DNA of 64,000 nt from Craterostigma plantagineum (GCA_027422505.1 JAPQWV010001339.1:1-64000), one strand, 5' to 3'; shown: positions 1 through 11,088, numbered from the stretch's first letter. The notes: generated from the letters alone by a model not told the origin. Translations and numbers: made by a program.

Positions 1-948
1 AGAGAGAGAGACAATTCGAGCATATGTAATAACAATTGCTGCTCATTTATGTATAACTAATATTCTCGGACGTCAGCCAGTCACAAATCTATTATGTAAT
101 TAAAGATTGTGATGATAATGTCCATCGTTATAGATACTAGCATTGATATTATAGTTATTATTATCATTAATGAGATGCTGCTGAGCTGTCTCACGACCAA
201 CCTTGTCGCAAGTCCAAAGCCTTTGCCTCAACACACAGCTTCAGACCTCAACCGCTCGTTCTCCCTCTAACCGAACCGTTATGGTGGACAAAACTCCGAA
301 CCCGGTTCGACAGCTCACGGTTCGTAACCCTAAGCCGTTTAGAAAGTTCCTCATGTTCTCAAGGTGTCTCTCTGCTTCCTCATGCGCGACCTTCGAGCCG
401 AGTCTCTGTTAGAAATCATCCTCCTTCGCTTACGTTCGTCTAAAGCTTTTGAATCTAATGCCCTTTTAGCAGGCTTAGCCCGGCCCTGTTCATTCGACCG
501 GGGTTTGAATTGTTAAGGTTTTGAGAGTTTTCTAGGGTCGAATCCTCAGGGAGGGAACATGGGGTCTGGAATTCGGATTGGAAGAGTCCGACCGGGGAAA
601 GAACTGACCGGTTCCTGAGAGCGGGGGCGGACTGAAGAAAACCGATTCGAGGTGTCCCCAGGCCGGTTCGAAGTTGGAAAGGGATCGGCCAAGGCTGACT
701 CGGAATAAGCATTGTTTTTTATTTAAATGTTTTGTTTTTTATTTTTATTTTTTTTCCTGAAAAATAATCTACGAACGGCTTAAAGCTTTTAACAGTAGAG
801 AGAAGAGAGAAGGGGAAAGGGAAGAATGTAAGCAAACGAGGGGATATTTATGGGGAAAACCCATGGGTAGTCCGTGGTGGCCCAGGCGGGGTATTTTGTC
901 GTCGTTTCGTCCTAGCTTTTGTAGTGGGACCCAGTTGAACTGTAGGCT

Positions 949-962
949 TACGTCATCACGTG
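949..962. promoter_or_regulatory. ACGT-core cluster (TACGTCA next to G-box CACGTG)
   Basis: TACGTCA at 949-955 is followed by CACGTG at 957-962. Both are typical plant bZIP/bHLH binding sequences. No gene start can be assigned nearby, so a regulatory role is inference only. Confidence 0.25.
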
Positions 963-1765
963 GGTCCGCTTTTTTTAAGCTTCGTAATGAAGTAATTATA
1001 CAGTACAGATTTGCTTTGCTGTTATGACACGTTCGTGCGACTATTAGGTCTTCGCTTTTGAAACGGCCAACGAGTTTGTAAGGCAAATTTTATGTACTTT
1101 CTACCGAGTGTAATAATTGTGTTTTGAGTATATAGGCTTACGTTGTTTATGTAAAGCGTGCGTAGAACAAGGTTATTATGTTTTAAACTGTATTCCATAG
1201 CATAGTATTATGTCAAATCTATTTGGGTTCAATAAAAAAATTAATGCATGCATGTTATAATAGGAAAATAAAGTTTTCGATTAAGCTGAATATGAATTGA
1301 ATTTTAACTTCATTATGAGCAATATGACGATGTCGTCTTCCTGAAAATTATTGGGTAAGCTTTTCTAGTTGGACCTATTATAGGAAAGGCGAATAAAACA
1401 TCATTTTTAATAGACAGGTATTTACTGTTGGTTAAATAATGATGATGATGAATAGAGAGTGACATTAACCTACTTTAATTAGTGTTTCCCCATCATGAGT
1501 ATTAAACTAATCATGCTTTAATGACGTTGCCCAATAGTAACCTTTTTTGTCCTAGCGATAAATCCAAAATTAGTAAAGACTATTTTAACGTAAAAGAAAT
1601 ATAAAAGTAACGTAATATAATGTGACGAGGTCTCTGTCTTGCTTGCATCATATATAGTATATAATATATGTATATTTTACTATCACTATCATAGTGGTTA
1701 TGTTTCTATCTATCTATTGATGTATAGTTAACATTTTCCGATACCATTTAAGTGAAAACTCAATG

Positions 1766-1972
1766 TGAAACCTACTTTCTATTCTTGCCTCGTTTTTTTT
1801 TTTTTTTCTTTTCGAGCTATCCTTTTTTTCTTTTCATTTAAATGCTTGAATAATATATCAGGACAATATGAAACCTAGTTTTCTTTCTTGCCTCGTTTTT
1901 TTCTTTTGAGCTATATCCATTTTTCTTTTTTTCTTTTTCTTTTTTATTGCTTAAATACTTTATCAGGACAAA
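1766..1972. repeat. Imperfect tandem duplication of about 100 bp
   Basis: Two adjacent copies each run from GAAACCTA through a TTGCCTCG-T(n)-CTTTT-GAGCTAT pyrimidine tract to an ATATCAGGACAA or TTATCAGGACAA end. The copies differ mainly in T-run length. Confidence 0.6.
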
Positions 1973-2266
1973 GATTTCAACTCCAATCTCTCATGAATCT
2001 CGCTTGCAACTTAATTTTTATGTAAAAATACTCACTACATAAAGTAATTATCGGTTTTCCATAGCTTTGCAAAATAGGTAGCAAGAACAAATAGATATTA
2101 ATTTATATTCTGACAAAATAAGTTTCAAATCGTACATCATTGTATTACAAGACTGAAATATCTATATCAGCACAGCAGTAAGTATGATTTCTCTACAATA
2201 CATATTAGAAAAAAGAAAGAAGGAAACTAAATTTCTTCCGGCATATGAATAACGTTGCACTTTTAC

Positions 2267-2782
2267 TGTTGGCTGGAAAAGAAAATAAAATATTCGAAGA
2301 TTGTTTAGCACACAATTTTCTTAAAATAGATTCGCCCCCTCACGCATGTGCTAGAGGTTTTAACGAGCGTCTATTTCTCAGGATACTTCGAAAAACTCGG
2401 CGTTCGTTTAGCACAAAAACGACACCGACAACGAACAGAACAAGAATGATAGCAAAAATATTTTTGTGAATTAGTATTTTTTTTCTTTATTTCTTGTGTA
2501 TTTTTCCTTAGAAATAATGGCCTATTTATAGCAAAAATATGTAATAAAAATTAATTAACTTTTTTTTAAATGACATACACGTTTGAGTTGAGGAGTGGTT
2601 TTTAACCACTCCAAAAAGCCACTCAATCACCAAGCCATCAACCCAATCTTCTAGAAGTTGGGCCGTTATTGGGCCAAAATCGAAGCCCAATAGCATTTTC
2701 AAAGCCCAATTCATAAATAAAATAATTTTCTAAATTTCTCATTCACATATAATTTATAAAATCAATTATATGTTATCTAACA
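2267..2782 (-). repeat. 3' LTR of copia element 1
   Basis: 516-bp copy of the 7318-7838 repeat, with TG...CA ends. It lies next to the polypurine tract and carries the TTTAC target duplication on its outer side. Confidence 0.93.
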
Positions 2783-3421
2783 ATCCCCCACATGAATGAG
2801 AATTATTTGGTTGATTAATGTTTCTGATAATCTAATGATACTCTGCATAGAGGATAGTATGTTTACCATTTGAACTTCCTCCTTTTATGCACGCTTGGTT
2901 TACTGCAGTCCAGTAGAACACAATGTCTTTGAACTGTCCTGCTTTTCGTGTAAACGAACCCACGCACAATACACAGAGACCATTTTTCTCTTGTTCCGTT
3001 CTCATGGTTTTTGTCCATTATGGCCATGGACACGTCCTGATTCTGCGAGAGCTTTTAAAGAACTGAGCCTTTCAGTTCTCCTTTGAAGCGGCCCCACTTC
3101 TCCCTAACATAGGTGACTTTCACGTCGCGAGTATTTTCTATCAATACTCTATGATAGTCATTAAAACATCATAATGCTAGTCTTTTTCCGTCATCACTGT
3201 TTCTTGACAGGAATGGGCGGGGTTATCCCCCACAGTGATACCAAGTCCTAAGATTAGGTTGTCCCTTTGAACCTAGATCTTGGGATCTCAAGTCACATAG
3301 GTAGGGTTTCCTTCTTAGCACTTTTATACTTTAAGGCTTTAAGTCCATCCATTTCGTCAACCTTTCAACCGCATCTCTATTTAACCCTTTGGTTAGCGGA
3401 TCCGCATGTTATCCGTAGATT

Positions 3422-4440
3422 TCACATAATCATCGAGATAACCCCAGTTGAGAGCAGTTGTCTAATGGTATTATGTCGACGACGTATGTGTCTCGACTTA
3501 CCATTATACATAGTACTCTGTGCTCGTCCAATTGCCGATTGACTATCGCAGTGTACGCATATAGGCGGCACAGGTTTTTTCCCACTTAGGAATATCCTCC
3601 ACGAAATGGCGTAGCCACTCAGCTTCTTCTCCACATTTATCCAAGGCAAAGAACTCGGATTCCATAGTGGATCTTGCTATAACCGTTTGTTTCGAGGATT
3701 TCCACGACACAGCAGCTCCAGCGAGTGTAAACACATAGCTGCTTGTGCTCTTAGAATCCTTCATGTCGGATATCCAGTTGCATCTGTGTAGCCTTCTAAC
3801 ACAGCCGGATATCGACCATAGTGTAATCCATAGTCTCGAGTATACCGTAAGTATCTCAAAACCCGTATTATAGCGGTCCAATGATCCGCACTCGGATTGC
3901 TCGTGTACGAACTCAGTTTACTTATAGCATAAGCAATGTCTGGCCTAGTACAACTCATTAGATACATCAAGCTTCCGATAATTCGGGAGTATTCTATTTG
4001 AGCAATAGCCTCGCCGCGATTTTTCGACAAATGAATGCTTCGATCTAATGGCGTTCTGGCAATACCAGAATCACCTTTGCAGAATTTGTCGAGAATTTTG
4101 TCTACGTAATGAGCTTGACTCAAAACAAGACCATTACCCGTTCATATGATTTTAATTCCTAAAATCACGTCGGCAAGTCCCATATCTTTCATGTCAAATT
4201 TTCGAATTCAAGATATCCTTGGTAGACTTGACCATTTTGTCATTACTACCAACAATGAGTATGTCGTCTACATACAGATATAAAATGACGTAGTCATCGC
4301 CTGTTTCCTTTGAGTAAACGCATTTACTGCTCTCATTAATTTTAAAGCCGTAGTTGATCATCGCGTGATCAAACTTTTCGTGCCACGTCTTAGGGCTTGT
4401 TTCAAGCCATACAAAGATTTGATCAATCTACACTTTCTTT
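3422..4440 (-). pseudogene. Copia element 1 reverse transcriptase and RNase H, frameshifted
   Basis: The reverse-transcriptase catalytic box YVDD is readable on the minus strand at 4263-4274 (LYVDDILIV). A frame at 4123-3761 then encodes the RT thumb/connection ([20 protein letters not shown]). RNase H follows in two further frames: the segment with [14 protein letters not shown] at 3881-3543, and [14 protein letters not shown] at 3649-3422. At least three frame changes are needed to read through, so this copy cannot make an intact RT. Downstream (to 2790) lies the 3' untranslated part of the element. Confidence 0.88.
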
Positions 4441-5165
4441 TTGGTTCTTGGAGCACGAAACCCTCGGGTTGCTCCATATATATTTCTTCGTCTAATTCAC
4501 CGTTTAAGAAAGCTGTTTTGACATCCGTTTAATGTACTTCCAAATTTCTTAAGGACGCGATAGCAATTATCATCCTTATCGAATTTATTCTCGTCACAGG
4601 AGAATATGTGTCAAAATAATCTAAGCCTTCGCGTTGTTTGTATCCATAACAAGTCTGGCTTTATACTTTTCCACAGACCCGTCTGGTCTCATTTTCCTTT
4701 TAAAAGATCCATTTTGATCCTAAAGGTTTACATCCCTTGGGGAGATCAACTAACTCCCAAGTATAATTCTGCAGAATAGGATCAATCTCGCTCTTTATGG
4801 CTTCTTTCCATAAAGGCCCGTTCACGGAGCTCACTGCCTCGTCATAAGTTAGTGGTTCCTTTTCAATTAAATATGTAACAAAGTCGTCACCAAAAGATTT
4901 CTCTATTCGGGCACGCTTGCTTCGTCTCGGTTGAATCTCAAGAATCGTACTAGGATCTCGGTTTGTATATCATCTCGGTTAGATGATAGGATCCATCACC
5001 GGATTTACAAGGAAATACATTTTCAAAGAAATATGCATTCCTCGATTCCATGACCGTGTTCTTGTGAATATCGGAAATTTTCGAATCATAGACAGAAACC
5101 GATATACTATTGTGTGCATATCCTATGAAAATACATCCACCGTTTTAGGACCAATTTTCACCGCT

Positions 5166-5459
5166 TTAGGCGTAGGTACAACAACCTTCGCCAAAACACC
5201 TCCACATTCGCAAATGTTGGTACGAAGGCGTCTTTCCTTTCCATAACTCATATGGAGTTTTATTCATTTTCTTTCGAGGTATCCTATTTAATAGGTAATT
5301 ACTCGACAAGATAGCTTCGCCCCACATATTAGGCGGTAGACCTGAACTCAGCAACATCGCATTCATCATTTCTTTTAACGTGAGATTCTTTCGTCCGGTC
5401 GCTCCGTTTGATTGAGGTGAATACGGGGCAGTCACTTCATGGACGATACCATGTTCCAC
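5166..5459 (-). pseudogene. Copia element 1 integrase, C-terminal part of the core
   Basis: This continues the integrase of the previous ORF after a frame change. PYSPQSNGATGRKNLTL is the conserved segment holding the third catalytic acidic position; here the usual glutamate of NG-x-x-E-R appears as a T-G-R context. MNAMLLSSGLPPNMWGEAI and LLNRIPRK follow, as in plant copia integrases. The frame then breaks at about 5166, in the region that should lead to reverse transcriptase. Confidence 0.8.
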
Positions 5460-5506
5460 ACAAAAGCTGCCAATTGGCGCTTTGTATTCCCTATCCCGAT
5501 CACTTC

Positions 5507-6637
5507 TCAGTCTTTTATTTTCTTGCCGAGTTGCGTTTCAACTTCGGTTTTGTAGAGAACAAATTTCTCTAATGCTTCGTCTTTGCTCTTAAGCAAATAA
5601 ACATAGCAATATTTGGTGCAATCGTCAATAAATGTTATAAAATATTTATTGCCACCACGTGTTTGAACGTATTTCACATCACATAAATCGCTATGAATTA
5701 ATTCAAGTGGTTCGGTACTTCTTGCTACCGAGGGAAAAGGCGATCTCGTCATTTTTGCTTCAACGCAAATTTTACATTTATGTTTCGAATTAATTTCGAA
5801 GGTTAGAATTTGGTCCATGTTAATTAATCGACGTATCGATTCAAAATTAACGTGACCTAATCTACCGTGCCACAAATTGGAAGATTCAAGCAAGTAAACG
5901 GAAGAACGTTTTTCATTCTCATTTACAATAGTCATTACATTGAGCTTGAACAAACTATCACAAGCATAACCTTTACAAACAAACATACCCGACTTAGACA
6001 ATATCACTTTGTCGAATTCAATAACAATACGGAAACCATGCTTGTTCAACAAGAATTCCGAAATCAGATTTTTCCGTATCTCCAGAACGTACAACACATC
6101 TTTCAGCGTCAATATTTTTCCGGAAGTCATTTTGAGCTGCACGTTCCCTTTTCCCTCGACGGTAGCAGCAGTCGAGTTGCCCATGTAGATCTTTTCTCCT
6201 TCAACAGGCTCACAGGTAGAGAAGAGTCCACGGTTCGTGCACACATGACGTGTAACACCGGTATCGATCCACCATTCTTGTGGATTTGACCCAATCATGT
6301 TTACCTCCGAGGCCACCGCGACAAGACTCATCTCGTCAACCTCCTTGGTAATGTCTCTCACCATGTTGGCTTCATGGCTCCTTCTCGGAAAGCGACAGTC
6401 CGACGACTTGTGGCCCAATTTGCCGCAGTTGAAGCACTTTCCCTTGAACTTATAGTTCGGCTTAGCGACGCCTCCGGTCGCCCCAAGTTTCGCTTTGGGT
6501 TCAACCGCGCCTTTGCCTTTTTTAGAGCTATGTTCCACCAAGTTTACTTTCGGTTCAGATGAGCTCGACACTCTCTTTTCCGACCTTTTGTTGTCTTCTT
6601 CGATTCGAAGTCTAACAATCAAGTCCTCCAAAGACAT
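5507..6637 (-). CDS. Copia element 1 Gag zinc knuckle, protease and N-terminal integrase
   Basis: A 376-residue open frame. In order it shows a CCHC knuckle (CFNCGKLGHKSSDC), a retropepsin active site written WWIDTGVTRHVC (the usual form is D-[ST]-G-A), a GAG-pre-integrase motif (LWHGRLGHVN) with the integrase zinc ligands, and the start of the integrase catalytic core (HSDLCD). The frame ends inside the core, and integrase resumes in another frame at 5459-5166. The frame is an internal part of a longer polyprotein, so its first Met is not a real start. The substitution of V for A after DTG, if real, would probably impair the protease. Confidence 0.9.
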   Translation of the reverse strand: MSLEDLIVRLRIEEDNKRSEKRVSSSSEPKVNLVEHSSKKGKGAVEPKAKLGATGGVAKPNYKFKGKCFNCGKLGHKSSDCRFPRRSHEANMVRDITKEVDEMSLVAVASEVNMIGSNPQEWWIDTGVTRHVCTNRGLFSTCEPVEGEKIYMGNSTAATVEGKGNVQLKMTSGKILTLKDVLYVLEIRKNLISEFLLNKHGFRIVIEFDKVILSKSGMFVCKGYACDSLFKLNVMTIVNENEKRSSVYLLESSNLWHGRLGHVNFESIRRLINMDQILTFEINSKHKCKICVEAKMTRSPFPSVARSTEPLELIHSDLCDVKYVQTRGGNKYFITFIDDCTKYCYVYLLKSKDEALEKFVLYKTEVETQLGKKIKD

Positions 6638-6760
6638 CCCCTTGCGCTTATGCTTGAGATAGTTTTGAAGTCCTTCCAGCCCGGCGGCAGCTTCTCAATG
6701 ATAGCAGCGACTTGGAAGATTCACTCAGAACCATTCGTTCTGCATGGATCTCGTGCAAGA

Positions 6761-7288
6761 TCAATTGGATCTCTTGCACTTGACTGATGACAGTCTTGGA
6801 ATCGACCATCTTATAATCAAGGAACCGTCCGACAACAAATTCTTTGTGCCGGCATCCTCAGTTTTATATTTCTGGTCTAACGACTCCCACAATTCCTTAG
6901 CCGTAGCGACCGCACCATACACGTTGTACAGAGTATCGCTTAGGGCGTTCAGAATATAATTACGACACAGGAAATCAGAGTGTTTCCATGCATCAACAGC
7001 GATCACGACCTCAGCGTTCGTCTCGCCGTCGTTCACCTTAGGCTCGACTTCTTTCAGGTATGTTGCTAGGTTCAGCGTGGTGAGGTAGAACAGCATCTTC
7101 TGTTGCCATCGTTTGAACGTCGAGGCTGTCCCCCTAAATTTCTCTGGCTTCTCCAGGTGGTTGACCGGTACGCTTGGCTTCGTTACCACATGTATGGCAG
7201 TGGGGATAAAAGTAATAGGGAGAACGTCAATGTTTTGTTCGTTTCTCGTAGATTCTTGGTTGTTGAGGAAGTCCACGTATTCTGACAT
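6761..7288 (-). CDS. Copia element 1 Gag, N-terminal part
   Basis: This frame begins about 30 bp inside the 5' LTR and encodes the N-terminal half of a copia Gag. It contains the [22 protein letters not shown] segment, the W-containing signature of copia capsid proteins (DUF4219/UBN2-like), and an [16 protein letters not shown] segment that is also typical. The frame is lost near 6760, just before the zinc-knuckle ORF, so a frameshift separates the two parts of gag. Gag would package element RNA in cytoplasmic virus-like particles. The ATG chosen is the first in the frame and lies directly after the LTR. Confidence 0.85.
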   Translation of the reverse strand: MSEYVDFLNNQESTRNEQNIDVLPITFIPTAIHVVTKPSVPVNHLEKPEKFRGTASTFKRWQQKMLFYLTTLNLATYLKEVEPKVNDGETNAEVVIAVDAWKHSDFLCRNYILNALSDTLYNVYGAVATAKELWESLDQKYKTEDAGTKNLLSDGSLIIRWSIPRLSSVKCKRSN

Positions 7289-7301
7289 TTTTGCGGATTG
7301 T

Positions 7302-7375
7302 CGAATCTATTTAAGATTGTTGGCTGGAAAAAAATCGAAGATTGTGTAGCACACAATTTCCTTAAAATAGATTCG
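7302..7375. repeat. Inverted repeat spanning the 5' LTR/leader junction
   Basis: CGAATCTATTTAAG (7302-7315, leader) is matched by CTTAAAATAGATTCG (about 7361-7375, inside the LTR) with one extra base. The RNA across this junction could form a stem whose loop contains the LTR end. No standard primer-binding site is visible at this position. Confidence 0.5.
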
Positions 7376-7838
7376 CTCCCTCACGTATGTGCTAGAGGTT
7401 TTAACGAGCGTCTATTTCTCAGGATACTTCGAAAAACTCGGCGTTCGTTTAGCACAAAACGACACCGACAACGAACAGAACAAGAATGATAGCAGAAAAT
7501 ATTTTGTGAATTAGTATTTTTTTTCTTTTATTTCTTGTGTATTTTTCCTTAGAAATAATGGCCTATTTATAGCCAAAAGTATGTAATAAAAAATTAATTA
7601 ATTTTTTTTTTAAATGACATACACGTTTGAGTTGAGGAGTGGTTTGAACCACTCCAAAAAACCACTCAATCACCAAGCCATCATCCAATCTTAGAAGTTG
7701 GGCCTTCTAGAAGTTGGGCCGTTATTGGGCCAAAATCGAAGCCCAATAGCATTTTCAAAGCCCAATTCATAAATAAATTATTTTTCTAAATTTCTCATTC
7801 ACATATAATTTATAAAATCAATTATATATTATCTAACA
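7318..7838 (-). repeat. 5' LTR of copia element 1
   Basis: 521-bp copy of the 2267-2782 repeat. It carries a small internal duplication of GAAGTTGGGCC that the left LTR lacks. Confidence 0.93.
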
Positions 7839-7843
7839 TTTAC

Positions 7844-8584
7844 TATCATTAACCTGAATCGAAAGTTAATATAACTAGTGACCCAATTGTTATTTTCCCT
7901 TAATTCTATGCAATAGTTTCTTTCTGTTTTCTAGTTAATGCTCGGAAGTGATAGGAAACGAAGGAAATTAAAAATGAATTAGTTATGTTATTGCTCTAAA
8001 TCAAGAATAGTGGTTAGCATGAGGCCGACAAAACCAAATAAGTCGAATCTATATAACTTATATACACGCATATAAAATGCATATATGTATCTTTATTACT
8101 TTTTATCTTTTCCTAAATTGTTACCAGATGATAGGATTACGTTAGGAATCATGTCCCAATACTTATCTGGTCATAAAGTATGATGGAGTCTATTAAATTG
8201 TAACACGTATGTATAATTGAAACCGCCCTTCATAAACATGTTCCATGATTCCATCTAAATCCAGAATATTCTTATCACAATGAATGGTCCTTTACCTTGT
8301 CATTGTTGAGTTTCAAGTTTATTTTCTTTTTTCTTTTTGGTTCTTACATAGTATCTTTTGATCAACCCGCATCATAATATGTAGAAAGAAAAGCTGATAA
8401 ATTGATGTTTTTTACTTAGGAAAGTTAATTATTTTGGTTGAATAGCATGGGCATTATAAAAGAGATTATTGGTAGTTTTTAGGGTTTTAGGACTAATTTT
8501 TACATCAGATAATTTTTGGAGTTTATTTTAAATAGACACACACAGACTCACATATATCTATATATTCTCATTCGTTAATAAAAG
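7844..8584. other. Intergenic, no gene seen
   Basis: AT-rich DNA between two LTR elements. I see no coding signal, TIR or tandem repeat that I can support. Confidence 0.6.
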
Positions 8585-8589
8585 CAAAC

Positions 8590-8990
8590 TGTAAGTGCGT
8601 GCCTTTATATTCGACCGACCGTAATTGGTAGGTTCTTACTTGGAATTTGGTCGAACAGTTGACGTGTGTGCCTTTATATTCGAGGAAGTGAGTGAAATAC
8701 GATTGAGAAGCGAGAGAATAAGATATAGAGAGCTGAGAAAGTGAGCTAGAGAAGATAGAAGGTGAAGAAGGAAGAAATCATGGGAATTAGAAGAGAGATC
8801 AGAGACGAGAGATTGGGATGAGAAGAAGCATAGACGAGAGGAGAGAACATTAGATTAATTCATTGCTTAATTCCTCGATACATCTGATATTGAATATATA
8901 AATGCATAGTGAATGGGCTATACTATAATGGACTGACGAAATACGATATATAAGCAAATGGGCCAAGCCCAGTAAGTATGGATCCTAACA
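8590..8990 (-). repeat. 3' LTR of FDRGR element copy 1
   Basis: Direct repeat of 10455-10839, sharing a long block of purine-rich sequence from the ACGTG(T/C)GTGCC segment to the CCTAACA end. Confidence 0.92.
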
Positions 8991-9281
8991 TTTCCCTCCC
9001 GTGAAGACATCCTCGTCCTCGAGGATGATAATGTGAAACGCCGGCATAGTTGATATTATGTCCAACCAAGCAACCATGATCATCTTCAGCCACGGTCGAC
9101 GAACCTTTTCCGCGATCGAAGAGAAAAGTGAACTAGCAATCAGAGGAGTTGAGGTGGCAGAAGCCCAAGGCAGTGGCCTGTCAATTGCCCAATCATCTAT
9201 AGACGTAGGAGATAGTTTGAAAGTAGCAAACCGTATCGTGACGATGATGTCTATCAAAGAGACCACGGATATCACTTGCTA

Positions 9282-9776
9282 TCATCGTTGTACTTTTCCC
9301 GCGATCGAAAGGAAAACTCTCGAGTAAGAGCACGACACCATCTCGAGCAGCTTAAAATCACTAAATAGATACCATGTTCGATCATGCAATAGCTTCACTC
9401 TCATAAAACGAACCCATGATTTCCCAACGCCCATGACATACGCGCCTAAAAGAGCTTCCACCTTTTCCCACTTGAGAGAATTAGCATAATAAATTCCATA
9501 TCGACCTCGATCAAATGGTAAATCCGAGTCCTCGCTAACAAGATTGAGTGTGACATATCTCCGTCCCCTATCAAATGGAAGGTTAGGACCCCCTTCCACG
9601 AGTAGTTTTTCGCCCTTCCACCGTCCTCGATCGAACACCATATTTTGATATGATAAAAATCTTTTGGGCTCTTCAAGAACGTCAACCCGTACAAACTCCT
9701 CGTCGCCTAACACATATTCATCAACCACCACGAGCGAATCCTTCTTAAGCATCATCGACGAGTTACCATCGCTCAC
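9282..9776 (-). CDS. FDRGR-repeat protein, copy 1 (C-terminal part)
   Basis: An open frame of 164 residues with the peptide FDRGR at three places (contexts MVFDRGRWK, LPFDRGRRY, LPFDRGRYG), spaced 15-20 residues apart and separated by acidic and hydrophobic sequence. Two further degenerate copies of the underlying DNA motif (TTCGATCGCGG) occur near 9290-9312 and 9100-9125. I do not recognise this as any catalytic domain. It lies downstream of the D/S-rich frame at 10278-9898, and the two may once have been one reading frame. The sister element at 58.4-59.6 kb keeps the same motif. The role is unknown: it could be a retained structural protein, or the repeated DNA itself could be what is selected. 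Confidence 0.55.
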   Translation of the reverse strand: MSDGNSSMMLKKDSLVVVDEYVLGDEEFVRVDVLEEPKRFLSYQNMVFDRGRWKGEKLLVEGGPNLPFDRGRRYVTLNLVSEDSDLPFDRGRYGIYYANSLKWEKVEALLGAYVMGVGKSWVRFMRVKLLHDRTWYLFSDFKLLEMVSCSYSRVFLSIAGKVQR

Positions 9777-9897
9777 GCCAACAGACCCTCCTCAATCGAC
9801 AATGAATCATCAATGACCAAGAACTTATCCACAGTCAGAACCGCATCACTATCACATATCATTACTCCCATCTCAACCAACCCCGAGGTATCTTCAA

Positions 9898-10411
9898 TCA
9901 ATACCGAATCGACCTCAAACACACAGATTCATCAACCAAGACGACCGAATCATTCTCACCCAACACGAGCGAATCATTCCTACCGACACTGGAAAAATCC
10001 ACGTCATCCAACACCAATGACCTAGCATCTTCATCACCCATCACCGACTTCCTATCGTCATAAACGAAGGATAATTCAACTTCAGCCGGTAACTCCACAT
10101 CGCCCAACAGCATGGAGTCATCCATCAATCCTGACAGCATAGATTCATCACCAATCAACTCATCAACCTCAGTCTCGTCAACCATAACCTCATCATTAAC
10201 AACAGAGAGATCATTTCCAACGAATAGTGAATCAACCTCAGACTTCGAAGACGTCGAGAACTGTTCGTTCATGTTCATGCTATCGAGTTCGCGAAGTATT
10301 ACCTGTAAGGTGTTTTGTATATTTCATTGACCCAAAGAAAACTCATCAAGCTGCCGTTCCATCTCCAGGAACGAGACCCTCATAGCTTCGGGATTGAACG
10401 AATAATCTGCC
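9898..10411 (-). CDS. FDRGR element copy 1, N-terminal Gag-like segment and D/S-rich region
   Basis: From an ATG at about 10411 the minus strand reads MADYSFNPEAMRVSFLEMER, then a stop, then in-frame sequence continuing to an open frame from 10278 to 9898. The second part is rich in Asp, Ser and Val, with loose repeats of the form DDSMLLGD, DEDARSLVLDD and ENDSVVLVDES. The position right after the primer site suits a Gag N-terminus, but no capsid motif or zinc knuckle is seen. No function is assigned. Confidence 0.45.
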
Positions 10412-10454
10412 ATATTTGAAGCAAAATCCGAGAATCGATGCTCTGATACCACGT

Positions 10455-10839
10455 TGTAAGATCCCGACCATAATTTGGTAGGTCTTACTTTTTATTTGGT
10501 CGAACAGTTGACGTGCGTGCCTTTATATTCGAGGAAGTGAGTGAAATACGATTGAGAAGCGAGAGAATAAGATATAGAGAGCTGAGAAAGTGAGCTAGAG
10601 AAGATAGAAGGTGAAGAAGGAAGAAATCATGGGAATTAGAAGAGAGATCAGAGACGAGAGATTGGGATGAGAAAAAGCATAGACAAGAGGAGAGAACATT
10701 AGATTAATTCATTGCTTAATTCCTCGATACATTTGATATTGAATATATAAATGCATAGTAAATGAGCTATACTATAATGGACTGACGAAATACGATATAT
10801 AAGCAAATGGGCCAAGCCCAGTAAGTATGGATCCTAACA
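10455..10839 (-). repeat. 5' LTR of FDRGR element copy 1
   Basis: 385-bp repeat that begins TGTAAGATCC beside the tRNA-Met primer site and ends CCTAACA, followed by the CAAAC duplication. Confidence 0.92.
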
Positions 10840-10844
10840 CAAAC

Positions 10845-11080
10845 CCGTATAGGAAACAGTAAACATTTGAATATGGGTTTCAGTTTACCATATTAGATTT
10901 TAGAGTATTTATTAGTATTTGTCTTTTAGCAAAATACTTTACTCATTTCGAACTGAATTTAGTCGATTGTGAGAAATGTGTGTGGCACTATACTGGCAAT
11001 ATCTCCAATATTTATACTGTAATTTAACTTAGGTGAAACCAGATGTTTTTATATAATATATATTAGACATAATTATGCCG
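10845..11080. other. Short intergenic stretch
   Basis: AT-rich spacer between the LTR element and the MITE at 11089. No feature is recognised. Confidence 0.5.
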
Positions 11081-11088
11081 AGAAATAA

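Larger units (their letters stand above)
1..2261. other. Gene-poor stretch left of the first copia element
   Basis: I recognise no gene here. Positions 200-720 are less AT-rich than their surroundings and hold short open frames on both strands, none of which resembles a family I know. The rest is AT-rich and contains an imperfect duplication of about 100 bp (about 1766-1972). A short (AG)n run opens the window. Confidence 0.6.
2267..7838 (-). mobile_element. Ty1/copia LTR retrotransposon, structurally complete but with broken reading frames
   Basis: Two near-identical LTRs (2267-2782 and 7318-7838) start TG and end CA, and a perfect 5-bp target duplication, TTTAC, lies at 2262-2266 and 7839-7843. 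The coding order is gag, zinc knuckle, protease, integrase, reverse transcriptase, RNase H, read right to left, so the 5' LTR is the right-hand one. A purine-rich tract (TGGGGGAT on the minus strand, 2783-2790) abuts the 3' LTR as a polypurine tract should. The region beside the 5' LTR does not match the usual initiator-Met primer site, so the primer is unknown. Integrase before RT defines Ty1/copia. The LTRs are close to identical, which suggests a fairly recent insertion, yet the pol frame is cut by several frameshifts and stops, so this copy is probably not autonomous. Confidence 0.95.
8590..10839 (-). mobile_element. Small non-autonomous LTR retrotransposon, FDRGR family, copy 1
   Basis: LTRs at 8590-8990 and 10455-10839 are flanked by a perfect 5-bp duplication, CAAAC (8585-8589 and 10840-10844). 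A primer-binding site complementary to initiator tRNA-Met (TGGTATCAGAGC on the minus strand, 10440-10451) lies inside the right LTR, and a purine tract (GGGAGGGAAA, minus) inside the left one. The internal 1.46 kb contains no protease, RT or integrase motif. It encodes a short coiled-coil-like N-terminus, a D/S-rich stretch and a region with repeated PFDRGR peptides. The left LTR carries an insertion of about 20 bp after its first six bases. The LTR ends (GGATCTTACA) match those of the 57.2-kb element, so the two are relatives. Mobilisation would need enzymes from another element. Confidence 0.93.

Noticed and set aside
203..712. Open frames in a GC-richer stretch, one containing an SFDRG peptide
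   Set aside because: A single short match to the FDRG motif, with no repeat, no LTR and no open context; treated as chance.
5867..6289. Plus-strand ORF of 140 codons inside copia element 1
   Set aside because: Antisense of the protease/pre-integrase region.
10980..11000. GGCACTATAC as a possible left end of the CACTA element
   Set aside because: It does not match the CACTACAAAAA terminus, and no subterminal repeats are near it.
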